NCBI GenBank assembly: GCA_946482545.1
Contig: CAMLRX010000061.1
Span: forward strand, 1-27,245
DNA: 27,245 nt
Origin: an uncultured Flavihumibacter sp.
GTDB taxonomy: Bacteria > Bacteroidota > Bacteroidia > Chitinophagales > Chitinophagaceae
Direction of reading: 5' to 3'
Numbering within the stretch: position 1 is the stretch's first letter; the number at the start of each line of letters is the position of its first letter. The notes beneath the pieces are model-generated. The model saw nothing but the letters and a program-made list of their open reading frames with translations, did not search any database and was not told where the DNA came from. Position numbers and translations under genes: made by a program. Positions 1-8,247 of the stretch are shown here, one piece after another.

Positions 1-560
1 GTAAGCGCGGCGCTGTCCACCTCATCAGACTGGTGATCTTTGTTCGGGTACCATACACTGGCGCCCAGCCCCTGACACGCAACGGATACCCAGGGATTGC
101 CTTTACCGTCTTTTTTCCAGATCCAGCCGCCATCCCAGGGCGCATTCTTCGCCGCTTTCGGTGTGCCGCTGAAATGAATAGTGATTTTCTGTAGACTTTC
201 CCGTGGAAGAACGGAGGGGAAACCCAGGTAAAAAACATTGCCATTGCGGGTGAAAGGCACTTCGTTTCCGTTGTGTTCCACCTTGTCGATCTGCATCGGC
301 TCCTGAAGGTCTATCTGCATTTTTGTTTGCGAGGAAACCGGCTTGAAAGTGATGGTGTTTGTTCCGGAGATGGTGTGTTGGTCGAAATCGGGTTGTATCG
401 TAATATCGTAATGCACTACATCCCACCAAATACGTTCCGGGGTAAGGGAACCGCGTAAAGTATCCTGTTTGGTGAATTCGGCTTTAGAAAAAACCTGCGC
501 GAAGAGGCAGGCGGGCAGCAACGTGAGCAGAAAAAAGAAACTTTGTTTGAGAAACCGCAT
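1..560 (-). CDS. M1 family metallopeptidase, N-terminal part (cut by window start)
   Basis: The minus strand reads from an ATG at 558-560 without a stop to the window edge, giving about 186 residues. Residues 1-22 form a signal peptide (MRFLKQSFFFLLTLLPACLFAQ in two halves: a basic start, then a Phe/Leu-rich core ending AQ). Mature residues such as WWDVVHYDITIQPDF, HTISGTNTITF and the later WDGGWIW and VWYPNKDH are typical of the N-terminal beta-sandwich of M1 zinc aminopeptidases of the leukotriene-A4-hydrolase type. The GxMEN and HExxH motifs lie beyond the window, so the catalytic part is not seen. The family's role is trimming N-terminal residues from peptides, here outside the inner membrane. 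It is divergent from the substrate-binding lipoprotein gene, with 30 bases between the two starts. Confidence 0.85.
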   Translation of the reverse strand, partial: MRFLKQSFFFLLTLLPACLFAQVFSKAEFTKQDTLRGSLTPERIWWDVVHYDITIQPDFDQHTISGTNTITFKPVSSQTKMQIDLQEPMQIDKVEHNGNEVPFTRNGNVFYLGFPSVLPRESLQKITIHFSGTPKAAKNAPWDGGWIWKKDGKGNPWVSVACQGLGASVWYPNKDHQSDEVDSAAL

Positions 561-590
561 AAAAGATTTTCTTTTGGAAAAAAACGGAAG

Positions 591-2237
591 ATGCTATCAA
601 CCGGGCCTAAAAGTACGACATCTGCTTACTATATATTGGTGATCACCGGCTTTTTGAGCATTTTTTGTTTGAACTGCGGGAATGAAAGTACAGGCGGTAA
701 AGGGTATTTCCGTTACAATGAAACCTCCGGTATCGCATCACTTGATCCGGCTTTTGCCAAGAACCAGAGCATCATGTGGGCTGTACACCAGTTGTTTAAT
801 ACGCTGGTAGAAGTGGACAGCGCACTTCAGTTGAAACCATCGCTGGCCACACGATGGGAAATTTCTCCGGATGGAAGAACCTACACCTTCTCGCTCCGCA
901 ACGATGTCTTCTTTCACGATCATCCCGTTTTTCCCAGAGGGAAGGGCCGGAAAATGACGGCGGATGATGTGGTTTTTTCACTGAAAAGAATCGTTGATCC
1001 GGCCACAGCGAGCAGCGGAGCCTGGATATTCAACAATAAGATTGATACCACAAATCCGTTCACCGCTTTAAACGATACTACCTTTCAACTGAAACTGCTG
1101 CAACCGTTCCGCCCCATGCTGGGTATCCTGAGTATGCAATATTGTTCCGTTGTTCCGAAAGAGATTGTACAGCATTATGGCCGGGATTTCAGAAGCAATC
1201 CCGTAGGTACCGGTCCTTTCTCCTTCGGATTCTGGGAAGAAGGACAGGCCCTCGTGCTCAGGAAGCATCCGCGTTATTTCGAAAAAGATGAAGCGGGCAA
1301 ACAACTACCGTACCTAGACGGCATCCAGGTTTCTTTCCTCGACAATAAAGCTGCGGAGTTCCTGGAGTTCCGCCAGCAGCGGTTGCATTTCATCAACGAC
1401 ATTGAATCCTCTTTTAAAGATGAAGTGCTCACCAAAGCGGGCACACTTCGCAAAGCATGGCAGGGAAAAATAGTGCTCCATAAGCATCCGTATTTAAACA
1501 TAGAATACCTCGGTATTTTTCAGGATACAGCAACCGGAAATAACCCGCTCCGCCAAAAGAAAATACGGCAGGCCATCAATTATGCTTTCAACCGCGAAAA
1601 AATGATGCTTTACCTGCGCAACTCCATCGGAACAGCAGCCCATGCAGGTTTTGTTCCTATGGGATTGCCTTCATTTGATGCAGAACTGGTGAAAGGGTAT
1701 TCCTATGATCCCAAAATGGCGAGGAAACTTTTAAAAGAAGCCGGCTATGGCAACGGAAAACAAATGCCAGCCATCAAATTGCTGACGATCCCGATCTATA
1801 CCGATCTGGCTGCGTTTATTGCCACGGAACTTGGGGAGGCTGGTATTCCCGTTCAGGTGGAAACCGTGCAGAAAAGCCTTTTGCTGGAAATGACCGCTAA
1901 CGGCAGGGCACCGTTCTTCCGCGGCAGTTGGATTGCCGATTACCCCGATGCAGAAAACTACCTGTCTGTTTTCTATGGTAAAAATCCAGCGCCTCCCAAC
2001 TATACACGGTTCCGGAATGCCAGATACGACGCGCTTTTTGAGAAAGCTGTAGGGGAGAACAATGATTCTTTGCGTTATGAACTGTACCGGGAAATGGACC
2101 GCATCATTGTTGAAGAAGCGCCCGTCGTGCCTTTGTGGTACGATATGGTATTGCACCTCGTTCAGCCCGGCGTAAAAGGTTTTCGGCCCAACGCGCTCAA
2201 CCTGCTGGAATTAAGAAGGTGTACCCTTGATCAGTAG
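591..2237 (+). CDS. ABC transporter substrate-binding lipoprotein, SBP_bac_5 (peptide/oligopeptide) type
   Basis: This 548-residue protein is a periplasmic solute-binding protein of the OppA/DppA family (SBP_bac_5). Diagnostic stretches are SLDPAFAKNQ, LFNTLVEVD, the pattern LATRWEISPDGRTYTFSLR followed by the hallmark MTADDVVFSLKRIVDP, NPVGTGPF, and the C-terminal PVVPLWY. I start it at ATG 591, because from there the protein has a short hydrophobic segment and a cysteine at about residue 29 (CLNC) that can act as a lipidation site. A longer reading from TTG 543 would add 16 charged residues before the signal sequence. No permease or ATPase gene is beside it in this window, so the transporter partners are unseen and the ligand cannot be assigned. 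It converges with the msrA gene, with one base between the stop codons. Confidence 0.88.
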   Translation: MLSTGPKSTTSAYYILVITGFLSIFCLNCGNESTGGKGYFRYNETSGIASLDPAFAKNQSIMWAVHQLFNTLVEVDSALQLKPSLATRWEISPDGRTYTFSLRNDVFFHDHPVFPRGKGRKMTADDVVFSLKRIVDPATASSGAWIFNNKIDTTNPFTALNDTTFQLKLLQPFRPMLGILSMQYCSVVPKEIVQHYGRDFRSNPVGTGPFSFGFWEEGQALVLRKHPRYFEKDEAGKQLPYLDGIQVSFLDNKAAEFLEFRQQRLHFINDIESSFKDEVLTKAGTLRKAWQGKIVLHKHPYLNIEYLGIFQDTATGNNPLRQKKIRQAINYAFNREKMMLYLRNSIGTAAHAGFVPMGLPSFDAELVKGYSYDPKMARKLLKEAGYGNGKQMPAIKLLTIPIYTDLAAFIATELGEAGIPVQVETVQKSLLLEMTANGRAPFFRGSWIADYPDAENYLSVFYGKNPAPPNYTRFRNARYDALFEKAVGENNDSLRYELYREMDRIIVEEAPVVPLWYDMVLHLVQPGVKGFRPNALNLLELRRCTLDQ

Positions 2238-2238
2238 C

Positions 2239-2913
2239 TTATCTTTTCAGTTTCTCCTTAAAGGCTTTCTGAAACTTTTCCATTTTGGGACGGATCACAA
2301 AGTTGCAATAGGGCTGTGAACCGTTATTGGTATAATAATCCTGGTGGTATTGTTCCGCAGCGTAAAAGTTGATCAGCGGAGAAATTTCGGTTACGATGGG
2401 CGCGTTGAACGCCCCGGCTTTATCGAGTTCTTTCTTGTAATGCTCCGCCTTCAGTTTCTGTTCCTCATCTTTATAAAAAATCGCGGAACGGTACTGCGGC
2501 CCCACATCGTTGCCCTGGCGGTTCAATGTAGTAGGATCATGCGTTTGCCAGAATACTTCGAGCAGTTCATCAAAACTGATCACTGCGGGATCATACACCA
2601 GTTGCACCACCTCCGCATGGCCGGTATTCTTTTCACAAACCTGCTCGTACGTAGGATTTTTAACGTGCCCGCCGGAGTAACCGGAAGTTACTTTCAGTAC
2701 GCCTTCCAGTTGTTCAAAAACCGCTTCGGTACACCAGAAGCAGCCGGTGCCAAAAGTTGCGGTATCCGTATTCGCGGCGCCTTCAGGATTCAATGATGTC
2801 GTCATAGTTTTGTATGCGTTTTCTCTCTGTGCACAGGAGGGGACCAGCCAGGCGGCGAGTCCGGAAAATACGATAAGTACGGTCCAAAGACCGGCGTTCT
2901 GATAATACCTCAT
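2239..2913 (-). CDS. msrA: Peptide-methionine (S)-S-oxide reductase, probable lipoprotein
   Basis: MsrA reduces the S epimer of methionine sulfoxide in oxidised proteins. The catalytic motif GCFWC lies at residues 57-61 of a 224-residue product, with the nucleophilic cysteine at 58. Family signatures GYSGGHVKNPTYEQVC, TGHAEVVQ, DPTTLNRQGNDVGPQYRS and YCNFVIRPK follow in the usual order. I chose the ATG at 2911-2913 because it places a hydrophobic segment directly at the N-terminus, ending VPSC at residues 24-27, a plausible lipobox. A start 13 codons upstream (2952) would bury that segment. The proline at the -2 position of the lipobox is unusual, so a simple membrane anchor is an alternative. 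If exported, the enzyme would repair envelope proteins and need a periplasmic thioredoxin-like donor. No msrB is fused or adjacent. Confidence 0.93.
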   Translation of the reverse strand: MRYYQNAGLWTVLIVFSGLAAWLVPSCAQRENAYKTMTTSLNPEGAANTDTATFGTGCFWCTEAVFEQLEGVLKVTSGYSGGHVKNPTYEQVCEKNTGHAEVVQLVYDPAVISFDELLEVFWQTHDPTTLNRQGNDVGPQYRSAIFYKDEEQKLKAEHYKKELDKAGAFNAPIVTEISPLINFYAAEQYHQDYYTNNGSQPYCNFVIRPKMEKFQKAFKEKLKR

Positions 2914-3083
2914 AATCTTCACATTTACCAAACAGGTAACACCAATATCCATGCAAAGTTAGTCCTATTGGTAGCGGCGGTTAGTTAAATTAAACTATAA
3001 AAGCAGTTTTTACAAAAGGTTTAACAGGCAACGAATATACACAATTACACTTATGCACCGTTTTTCACCCGTTGTAAAATCAG

Positions 3084-3091
3084 TATTTTTG
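3084..3091 (+). promoter_or_regulatory. Candidate -7 element upstream of the MutS2-type gene
   Basis: TATTTTTG matches the Bacteroidota housekeeping -7 consensus TAnnTTTG exactly and lies 19 bases upstream of the start codon at 3111. A T-run at 3061-3065 sits at about the -33 position but is not a clear TTG. The implied leader is very short. Confidence 0.45.
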
Positions 3092-3110
3092 CGCCACAAC
3101 AGACCTACAG

Positions 3111-5228
3111 ATGAAACTTTTCCCGGAATCGGCAGCCGTGCAGTTGGAATTCGACAAGATCAGATCGCTTGTGCACCAGTATTGTAAAACAGAATATGGT
3201 AAAACAAGGGCCGATGAACTCAGGATCCACACCCATCGCCGCTTTATAGAACCTGAACTGAAACAGACCGATGAGTACCGCCTCATCCTAGCCAGGGGAT
3301 TGTATTTTCCCAACGATTTCACGCAGAACATCCGCAAGGACCTGAAACTGCTTTCCATTCCCGGTGCCGTGTTGGTGGGCGATCAGTTCATGCATATCCG
3401 TAAACTGGCCGATAGTATGGAGCAGATTTTCCGCTGGTTCGATACGGAAAGAAGGCAGGAATACTGGGCCCTAGCGAAATTGCTGGAAGGAACGCATTAC
3501 GAGAAGGCCATCATCAAACTGATTGATGAGATACTGGATGAGCATGGTCAGGTAAAAGACAATGCATCACCTGAACTCGCTGATATCCGGCTTAACCTGT
3601 ACCGGAAAAGGAACGATCTGCGCAGGGTTTTTGAAAGGATTATTTCCAAGTTGAACAAGCAGGGCTACCTGGCCGATATTGAAGAAGCGTTTCTAAATGG
3701 AAGAAGGGTAGTGGCCGTGTTCGCGGAACAGAAAAGAATGATCAAAGGGATTCTGCACGGAGAATCGGATACACGCAGAACGGCATTCATTGAACCGGAA
3801 GAAACCATTTCGCTCAACAACGAAATTTTCAGCCTTGAAAATGAAGAGAGCCGGGAAGTGAACCGCATCCTCCGGCAACTTACCCAACGTGTAGCAGTAT
3901 TCGCGGATCTTTTGAAGACCTATCATGACCTTATCGGCGAATACGATTATATCCGTGCCAAAGCCAGGCTGGCCCTGGATATGAATGCCGTGTTCCCGCA
4001 GCTTTCCGATAAGTCGGTGATAGATATTGAACGGGCCTACCATCCGCTCTTATTCATCTATAATAAAAAATCCGGCAAGGATACTATTCCCGTAACCCTG
4101 AAACTGGACGAAAAAGAAAGGATACTGGTGATTTCCGGTCCGAATGCAGGCGGTAAAACGGTGGCCATGAAAACCGTTGGCCTGTTGCAGATCATGCTGC
4201 AAAGCGGGTTGCTGGTGCCGGTGCGGGAAACCTCCACTTTCGGCATCTTCCGTCAGTTGATGATCCATATCGGTGATACGCAGAGCCTGGAATTCGAACT
4301 GAGTACATACAGTTCGCATCTCCGGCACATGAAGCATTTCATTGAAACGGCCAATGGCAGAACACTCTTTTTTATTGATGAACTGGGGAGCGGGAGTGAT
4401 CCCAACCTGGGCGGCGCCTTCGCCGAAGTGATTATGGAGGAACTGGCCCGTAAACACGCGATGGGTATTGTGACCACCCACTACCTCAACTTAAAGGTGA
4501 TGGCCAATAAAGTGCCCGGCATCATCAACGGCGCCATGGCTTTTGATGAAGAGAACCTGCTTCCACTGTACCGTCTTATCATCGGAAAACCCGGTTCTTC
4601 CTATACTTTCTCCATCGCGCAGCGCATCGGATTGCACCCCGCACTCATCAACCGTGCCCGGAAAATGGTGGATGAAGAACATTTCCGTCTGGATAAATTA
4701 CTGAACCGCACCGAACAGGACCTGCGCCAGGTGGAAGAAAAGGAAAAACAACTGAACCAACTGCTGAAAGAGAACGAACGCCTTAAAAAGCAAATGGAAC
4801 AGGTGCTGGACAAAGAAAAGCACCGCCAGCAGGTGGAACTCCTCAAACAACAGAACCGCATCACCGAGGACCGCATCGCCTACCTCAAAGACATGGAGCG
4901 CAAGCTCCGCCATATTGTCCTCGACTGGAAAAAGGCCGAAGACAAAAATGAGGTACTCAAACAACTCCATGCCCTGTTGTTCAAACAGCAGGACAACCAC
5001 AAAAGTGAAAAAGTGCGCAAACGGCTGGATGCACGCTATGAAGATTTAGTGGAGCAACCCATTGCTGTGGGGGTAAAAGCCCGTATGAAGAAGGGGCACC
5101 AGGTTGGTATAGTAAAGGAAATCCGTGGTAAAAAAGCAGTGCTCCAGGTCGGCGTATTGCCCATCACCGTTGACGTTGAATCACTTATAGCGGTGCGTGA
5201 TCGTCCCCAGGAAGAAATAAATACCTGA
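3111..5228 (+). CDS. mutS2: MutS2-type DNA-binding ATPase lacking a Smr domain
   Basis: The 705-residue product has MutS2 architecture: an N-terminal core/lever region (about 1-310) with HGESDTRRTAFIEPEE, an ABC-type ATPase with Walker A GPNAGGKT at 343-350, and Walker B LFFIDELGSGSD around 419-428 followed by TTHY. A long charged coiled coil (about 520-630) is rich in Glu, Lys and Gln. The protein ends in a short KOW/SH3-like segment, HQVGIVKEIRGKKAVLQVG. MutS2 proteins act on branched DNA and, in some bacteria, on stalled ribosomes. They normally carry a C-terminal Smr nuclease domain and run to about 780 residues. Here the stop codon comes right after the SH3-like part and no Smr motif (LDLHG-type) is visible in any frame before the tRNA gene. 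It does not look like the mismatch-repair MutS, because the mismatch-recognition domain is absent. Confidence 0.9.
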   Translation: MKLFPESAAVQLEFDKIRSLVHQYCKTEYGKTRADELRIHTHRRFIEPELKQTDEYRLILARGLYFPNDFTQNIRKDLKLLSIPGAVLVGDQFMHIRKLADSMEQIFRWFDTERRQEYWALAKLLEGTHYEKAIIKLIDEILDEHGQVKDNASPELADIRLNLYRKRNDLRRVFERIISKLNKQGYLADIEEAFLNGRRVVAVFAEQKRMIKGILHGESDTRRTAFIEPEETISLNNEIFSLENEESREVNRILRQLTQRVAVFADLLKTYHDLIGEYDYIRAKARLALDMNAVFPQLSDKSVIDIERAYHPLLFIYNKKSGKDTIPVTLKLDEKERILVISGPNAGGKTVAMKTVGLLQIMLQSGLLVPVRETSTFGIFRQLMIHIGDTQSLEFELSTYSSHLRHMKHFIETANGRTLFFIDELGSGSDPNLGGAFAEVIMEELARKHAMGIVTTHYLNLKVMANKVPGIINGAMAFDEENLLPLYRLIIGKPGSSYTFSIAQRIGLHPALINRARKMVDEEHFRLDKLLNRTEQDLRQVEEKEKQLNQLLKENERLKKQMEQVLDKEKHRQQVELLKQQNRITEDRIAYLKDMERKLRHIVLDWKKAEDKNEVLKQLHALLFKQQDNHKSEKVRKRLDARYEDLVEQPIAVGVKARMKKGHQVGIVKEIRGKKAVLQVGVLPITVDVESLIAVRDRPQEEINT

Positions 5229-5234
5229 AAAATT

Positions 5235-5266
5235 TTGGAAGATATCTATCGGTTACCCTAATTTCG
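5235..5266 (+). promoter_or_regulatory. Candidate promoter of the tRNA-Ser gene
   Basis: A TTG at 5235-5237 (within TTTTGG) and TAATTTCG at 5259-5266 are separated by 21 bases. They match the Bacteroidota -33 TTG and -7 TAnnTTTG pattern with one mismatch in the -7. The -7 element ends six bases before the mature tRNA 5' end. Confidence 0.5.
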
Positions 5267-5271
5267 CACCC

Positions 5272-5356
5272 GGAGAGCTGGCAGAGTGGTCGATTGCGGC
5301 AGTCTTGAAAACTGTTGACTGTAACAGGTCCGGGGGTTCGAATCCCTCGCTCTCCG
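5272..5356 (+). tRNA. tRNA-Ser (anticodon TGA)
   Basis: An 85-base tRNA. The acceptor arm GGAGAGC (5272-5278) pairs with GCTCTCC (5349-5355), and G at 5356 is the discriminator base. The anticodon stem GCAGT/ACTGT (5299-5303 and 5311-5315) encloses the loop CTTGAAA with anticodon TGA at 5306-5308, which reads UCN serine codons, mainly UCA. The T arm carries GGTTCGAATCC. A long variable arm lies between the anticodon and T arms, as expected for a class II serine tRNA. CCA is not encoded. Confidence 0.97.
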
Positions 5357-5390
5357 CTGAAGTTTGTCAGATTAGATTAACTTAAATGAA

Positions 5391-5432
5391 TAAAACCTGC
5401 ACATCATTTGATGCGCAGGTTTTATCTTTTTT
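5391..5432 (+). terminator. Rho-independent terminator after tRNA-Ser
   Basis: TAAAACCTGC (5391-5400) pairs perfectly with GCAGGTTTTA (5415-5424). An inner CATCA/TGATG pairing (5402-5406 and 5409-5413) extends the stem past one A/C mismatch. A T-run follows at 5427-5432. The A-rich upstream side could also let it work on the other strand, but no minus-strand gene ends here. Confidence 0.85.
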
Positions 5433-5567
5433 AGCCATGTCGTATTTACTTCCATTTACAGACGCTTATTCCATGCGGCATTCACACCATTATTACTAAT
5501 ACGCAAGAATAACGAATGTAAATTCACCACAGGAATGCGATCTTAAGTCTACAAATTAGCATATTGT

Positions 5568-5984
5568 ATGAAAGCATGGGGTAAAACTATTAGGTGTATG
5601 TTCAGCTTAACTACATCCTATTTTTTTTACAGAATGCATGACTATTATAAGAGATGGGATGGGAATGACACATTTCGGTCTGCAGGCATTGTAGCACTTC
5701 CCCAGTCTATTCTACTTGGGGGTTCAGTGATGTTAGGCCTGAAATTATACAGCAGGTATATGCACACGCCATTTTATTCATTTAAAGAATGGAAGGGTTG
5801 GTATTTATTTTTCATAATAGTGAACTTAGGTATAAATTATTTTTGCTATAAAGATAAATTCCCCAGATATGAACTAGAGTGGGGAAACGAGTCGCGTCAG
5901 GTTCGTCGTATAAAGGGGGTGTTTATAGTTGCCTATATATGCTTATGTGTTTCACCGCTATTTTTATTTCTTTTAGTTTATTAG
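5568..5984 (+). CDS. Small membrane protein of unknown function
   Basis: I do not recognise this 138-residue protein. It starts at ATG 5568 with a basic, aromatic N-terminus (YFFYRMHDYYKRWDGND). It shows three likely membrane segments, at about 40-60 (around SILLGGSVMLGLKLY), 78-94 (WYLFFIIVNLGINYF) and 117-138 (FIVAYICLCVSPLFLFLLVY, running to the C-terminus). A charged stretch (KDKFPRYELEWGNESRQVRR) lies between the second and third and is probably cytoplasmic. The gene is visibly AT-richer than the mutS2 gene on its left. It stands alone between the tRNA terminator and the serine hydrolase gene. It may be a lineage-specific orphan; the reading frame is convincing because of the membrane-segment pattern, but no function is offered. 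Confidence 0.65.
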   Translation: MKAWGKTIRCMFSLTTSYFFYRMHDYYKRWDGNDTFRSAGIVALPQSILLGGSVMLGLKLYSRYMHTPFYSFKEWKGWYLFFIIVNLGINYFCYKDKFPRYELEWGNESRQVRRIKGVFIVAYICLCVSPLFLFLLVY

Positions 5985-6268
5985 CATTTACACTATTTAA
6001 TACACTTTCAATAATCGACCTGCAATACCAGGTTGAGGGTTGAGAAGCTCAGAGCTTAGGTCTATCTTACAACTGATGTGTATTAAGTTTCGGCTGGGAT
6101 AGCGGGTGAAAGATGGGGAAAAAAGCTGAATACAGCCATGAACGATGCAGTGAGTGACACAACAGCAGCCGAAGTTATATCTGAAGCCGGAAAAATAAAA
6201 ACCAGCACAGAAGTTTTCGAGCAACCGAAAACTATTTATATTTTCCCGCTACCAAGTTTAACAATCAC
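5985..6268 (+). other. Intergenic stretch with one doubtful small frame
   Basis: No recognisable gene, RNA or repeat lies in these 284 bases. One small plus-strand frame, ATG 6138 to TGA 6272 (44 residues, beginning MNDAVSDTTAAEV and ending PLPSLTIT), runs into the next gene. Its stop overlaps the serine hydrolase start codon as ATGA (6269-6272), the usual signature of translational coupling. The peptide has no known motif, signal peptide or membrane segment, so it could be chance. A minus-strand frame at 5997-6224 is rich in Cys and Phe and looks like noise. Confidence 0.2.
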
Positions 6269-7312
6269 ATGAAAAAGTACCTGGCCACACTCCTTACCTG
6301 TTTGTCTTTTTTTTCAGCCTTTACTCAGGCCGATTCTTTGTTGTTTGACAACAATTCCAACATTGAAGCATGGCTGAAACAAAATCATGTGCCCGCCCTT
6401 GGCATAGGTGTTATTGAAGCCGGTAAACTAAAACAGGTGAAAGTTTTTGGCGAAATCGCGAAAGGGGTTTCCGCGCCCTACAACACCATATTTAATGTAG
6501 CATCGCTTACAAAACCTGTAACCGCAATTGTGGCGCTGAAGTTGGTCAGTTCAGGTCAATTGAGCCTGGATGAACCACTTTATAAATATTGGACCGATCC
6601 GGATATTGAAAAAGACCCAAGAAATAAAAAGTTAACAACAAGAATTATACTGAGCCACCAGACCGGATTTCCCAACTGGCGCTGGTTAAACGAGAATAAA
6701 AAGCTTGGATTTCAATTTGATCCGGGTACTAAATACCAATATTCAGGGGAAGGATTTGAATACCTGAAAAAAGCACTGGAAAATAAGTTTAAAAAGCCAT
6801 TGCCGCAATTGGCGGATGAGTTGATTTTTCGCCCTTTGAAAATGAATGATACGAAATTTGTATGGGATAAAAGTGTTGACACGGCCAGGTTTGCTATAGG
6901 TTATGACCGTAATGGGAACGCCTATAAAGTAGTGAAAGGTAAATCCGCCAGTGCTGCCGACGATTTATTGACCACCATTGAAGATTACGGGAATTTTTTG
7001 GTGAGTATACTGCATAGTGAGGGACTTACAGAAAAGGTGTTTCATGAAATGACCTCTAACCAGGTTGCCAGTACAAAGGGGAAACATTTTGGTTTAGGTT
7101 TCGAAATTTATGACATGGGTAATGGTGAATATGCTTTATCGCATGGAGGTTCCGATGAGGGTGTCCGGACCATTGCGTTTATTTTACCCAAAAACCAAAG
7201 CGGACTTTTGATTTTTACCAACTCCGATACGGGATCGGGCCTATATGAAAAAATAGTAAAGCATTATTTAGGGAACAATGGGGACAAAATATTTGACATT
7301 GAAATGAGGTGA
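6269..7312 (+). CDS. Serine hydrolase, class C beta-lactamase fold (Pfam Beta-lactamase family)
   Basis: This 347-residue exported enzyme has a signal peptide (MKKYLATLLTCLSFFSAFTQ). It carries the three active-site motifs of the class C beta-lactamase/DD-peptidase/esterase fold. SLTK is at residues 79-82, with Ser79 nucleophile and Lys82 general base. Y158-S159-G160 is in the place of the YxN motif. HGG at 292-294 is in the place of KTG. Proteins of this type in Bacteroidota are mostly peptidases, esterases or D-amino-acid amidases rather than true beta-lactamases, and YSG in place of YSN supports a non-lactamase role. The substrate is unknown. It sits in the AT-richer segment with the preceding membrane protein and ends before a strong terminator. 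No regulator of the AmpR or BlaI kind is nearby. Confidence 0.93.
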   Translation: MKKYLATLLTCLSFFSAFTQADSLLFDNNSNIEAWLKQNHVPALGIGVIEAGKLKQVKVFGEIAKGVSAPYNTIFNVASLTKPVTAIVALKLVSSGQLSLDEPLYKYWTDPDIEKDPRNKKLTTRIILSHQTGFPNWRWLNENKKLGFQFDPGTKYQYSGEGFEYLKKALENKFKKPLPQLADELIFRPLKMNDTKFVWDKSVDTARFAIGYDRNGNAYKVVKGKSASAADDLLTTIEDYGNFLVSILHSEGLTEKVFHEMTSNQVASTKGKHFGLGFEIYDMGNGEYALSHGGSDEGVRTIAFILPKNQSGLLIFTNSDTGSGLYEKIVKHYLGNNGDKIFDIEMR

Positions 7313-7370
7313 AACTTTTACTCAATTATACCGCAAATACAGATAGGAGCATAAGACTTTTATCTTAGCC

Positions 7371-7413
7371 AAAATGGGCAATAAGGTTAACCTTGATTGC
7401 CCATTTTGTTTTC
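7371..7413. terminator. Bidirectional terminator between convergent genes
   Basis: AAAATGGGCAAT (7371-7382) pairs with ATTGCCCATTTT (7396-7407) as a perfect 12-bp stem. The enclosed AAGGTTAACCTT (7383-7394) is itself palindromic and can extend the hairpin. T-rich sequence follows on the plus strand, and the A-run at 7371-7374 gives T on the minus strand. It separates the serine hydrolase from the convergent SDR gene. Confidence 0.85.
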
Positions 7414-7494
7414 TCCTCACGCTATGCTGTAGCTGCATTAAGAGCGGAATAGAATTTAGAATTCATCGCCCTTCTTGACGCGGAGATGATTTAA

Positions 7495-8247
7495 TTATAT
7501 TGCTGTATAACCACCATCTACGAGGTAGTAAGCTCCGGTCATGAAAGAAGCCTTATCAGAACTGAGGAACAATACCAGTTCTGCTACTTCTTCCGGACGT
7601 CCTAATCTGCCGATGGGGTGCTTGGCCACGATCGCTTCCAGTTGTTCTTTATTCAGGTGGTTGGTGAGCAGAGGCGTTTCAATATAAGCCGGACCTACTG
7701 CATTACAACGGATATTTTTCCGCGCATATTCCGCACCGATATTTTTTGTTAGTCCTACCACCGCGTGTTTCGTAGCCGTATACGCGGGAGAGTTAGGGGC
7801 GGCCACCGTTCCGTGAATGGAGGCAATGTTCACAATTGCGCCGCTACCATTCTTTTCCATGGCCTGGAGCTGGTATTTGCACCCATAAAATACGCCGTTC
7901 AGGTTCAGGTGTACTACTTTCTCCCAATCAGTTGCCGTATAGTCGCCGGAAGCCGCAGCCGCTCCACCTATACCAGCGTTGTTGCAGGCAATATCCAGTT
8001 TTCCATATACTTCAAGTGCTTTGTCTACCAAAGCCTTATTGTCTGCTTCCGATGCTGAGTCCGCCTTAAAAAAGATGGCCTTTCCATCCAGGTCCTGTAT
8101 CTCTTTCACTGTTTCCGCACCGCCTTGTTCATTGATGTCGGACACTACCACGGACGCACCTTCTTTGGCATAAGCCAGTGCTACTGCTTTTCCTATCCCA
8201 GATCCTGCTCCCGTTACAATCGCGACTTTCCCTTTCAGTAATTCCAT
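7495..8247 (-). CDS. Short-chain dehydrogenase/reductase (classical SDR, FabG-like)
   Basis: The 250-residue length is standard for a classical SDR. The Rossmann motif TGAGSGIG is at 12-19, NNAG at 89-92, and the catalytic Ser143, Tyr156 and Lys160 lie in NIASIHG and YTATK. Asp37 at the end of the second beta strand (VVVSDIN) favours NAD(H) over NADP(H). The C-terminus has the common PEEVAELVLFLSSDKASFMTG and LVDGGYTA. It could oxidise a secondary alcohol or sugar (glucose 1-dehydrogenase and cyclic-alcohol dehydrogenase types look alike), so the substrate is not assigned. It is followed on the same strand by nothing but the terminator region, and is preceded 100 bases upstream by the gene at 8348-8854. 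Confidence 0.93.
   Translation of the reverse strand: MELLKGKVAIVTGAGSGIGKAVALAYAKEGASVVVSDINEQGGAETVKEIQDLDGKAIFFKADSASEADNKALVDKALEVYGKLDIACNNAGIGGAAAASGDYTATDWEKVVHLNLNGVFYGCKYQLQAMEKNGSGAIVNIASIHGTVAAPNSPAYTATKHAVVGLTKNIGAEYARKNIRCNAVGPAYIETPLLTNHLNKEQLEAIVAKHPIGRLGRPEEVAELVLFLSSDKASFMTGAYYLVDGGYTAI

Noticed and set aside
543..590. TTG start giving a 564-residue substrate-binding protein
   Set aside because: The extension overlaps the divergent aminopeptidase start and puts 16 charged residues before the lipoprotein signal; ATG 591 fits better.
5357..7494. Duplicate of the tRNA-Ser 3' end as an attachment site of an integrated element
   Set aside because: I looked for repeats of the T-arm and acceptor sequence after the tRNA and saw none, and there is no integrase gene.
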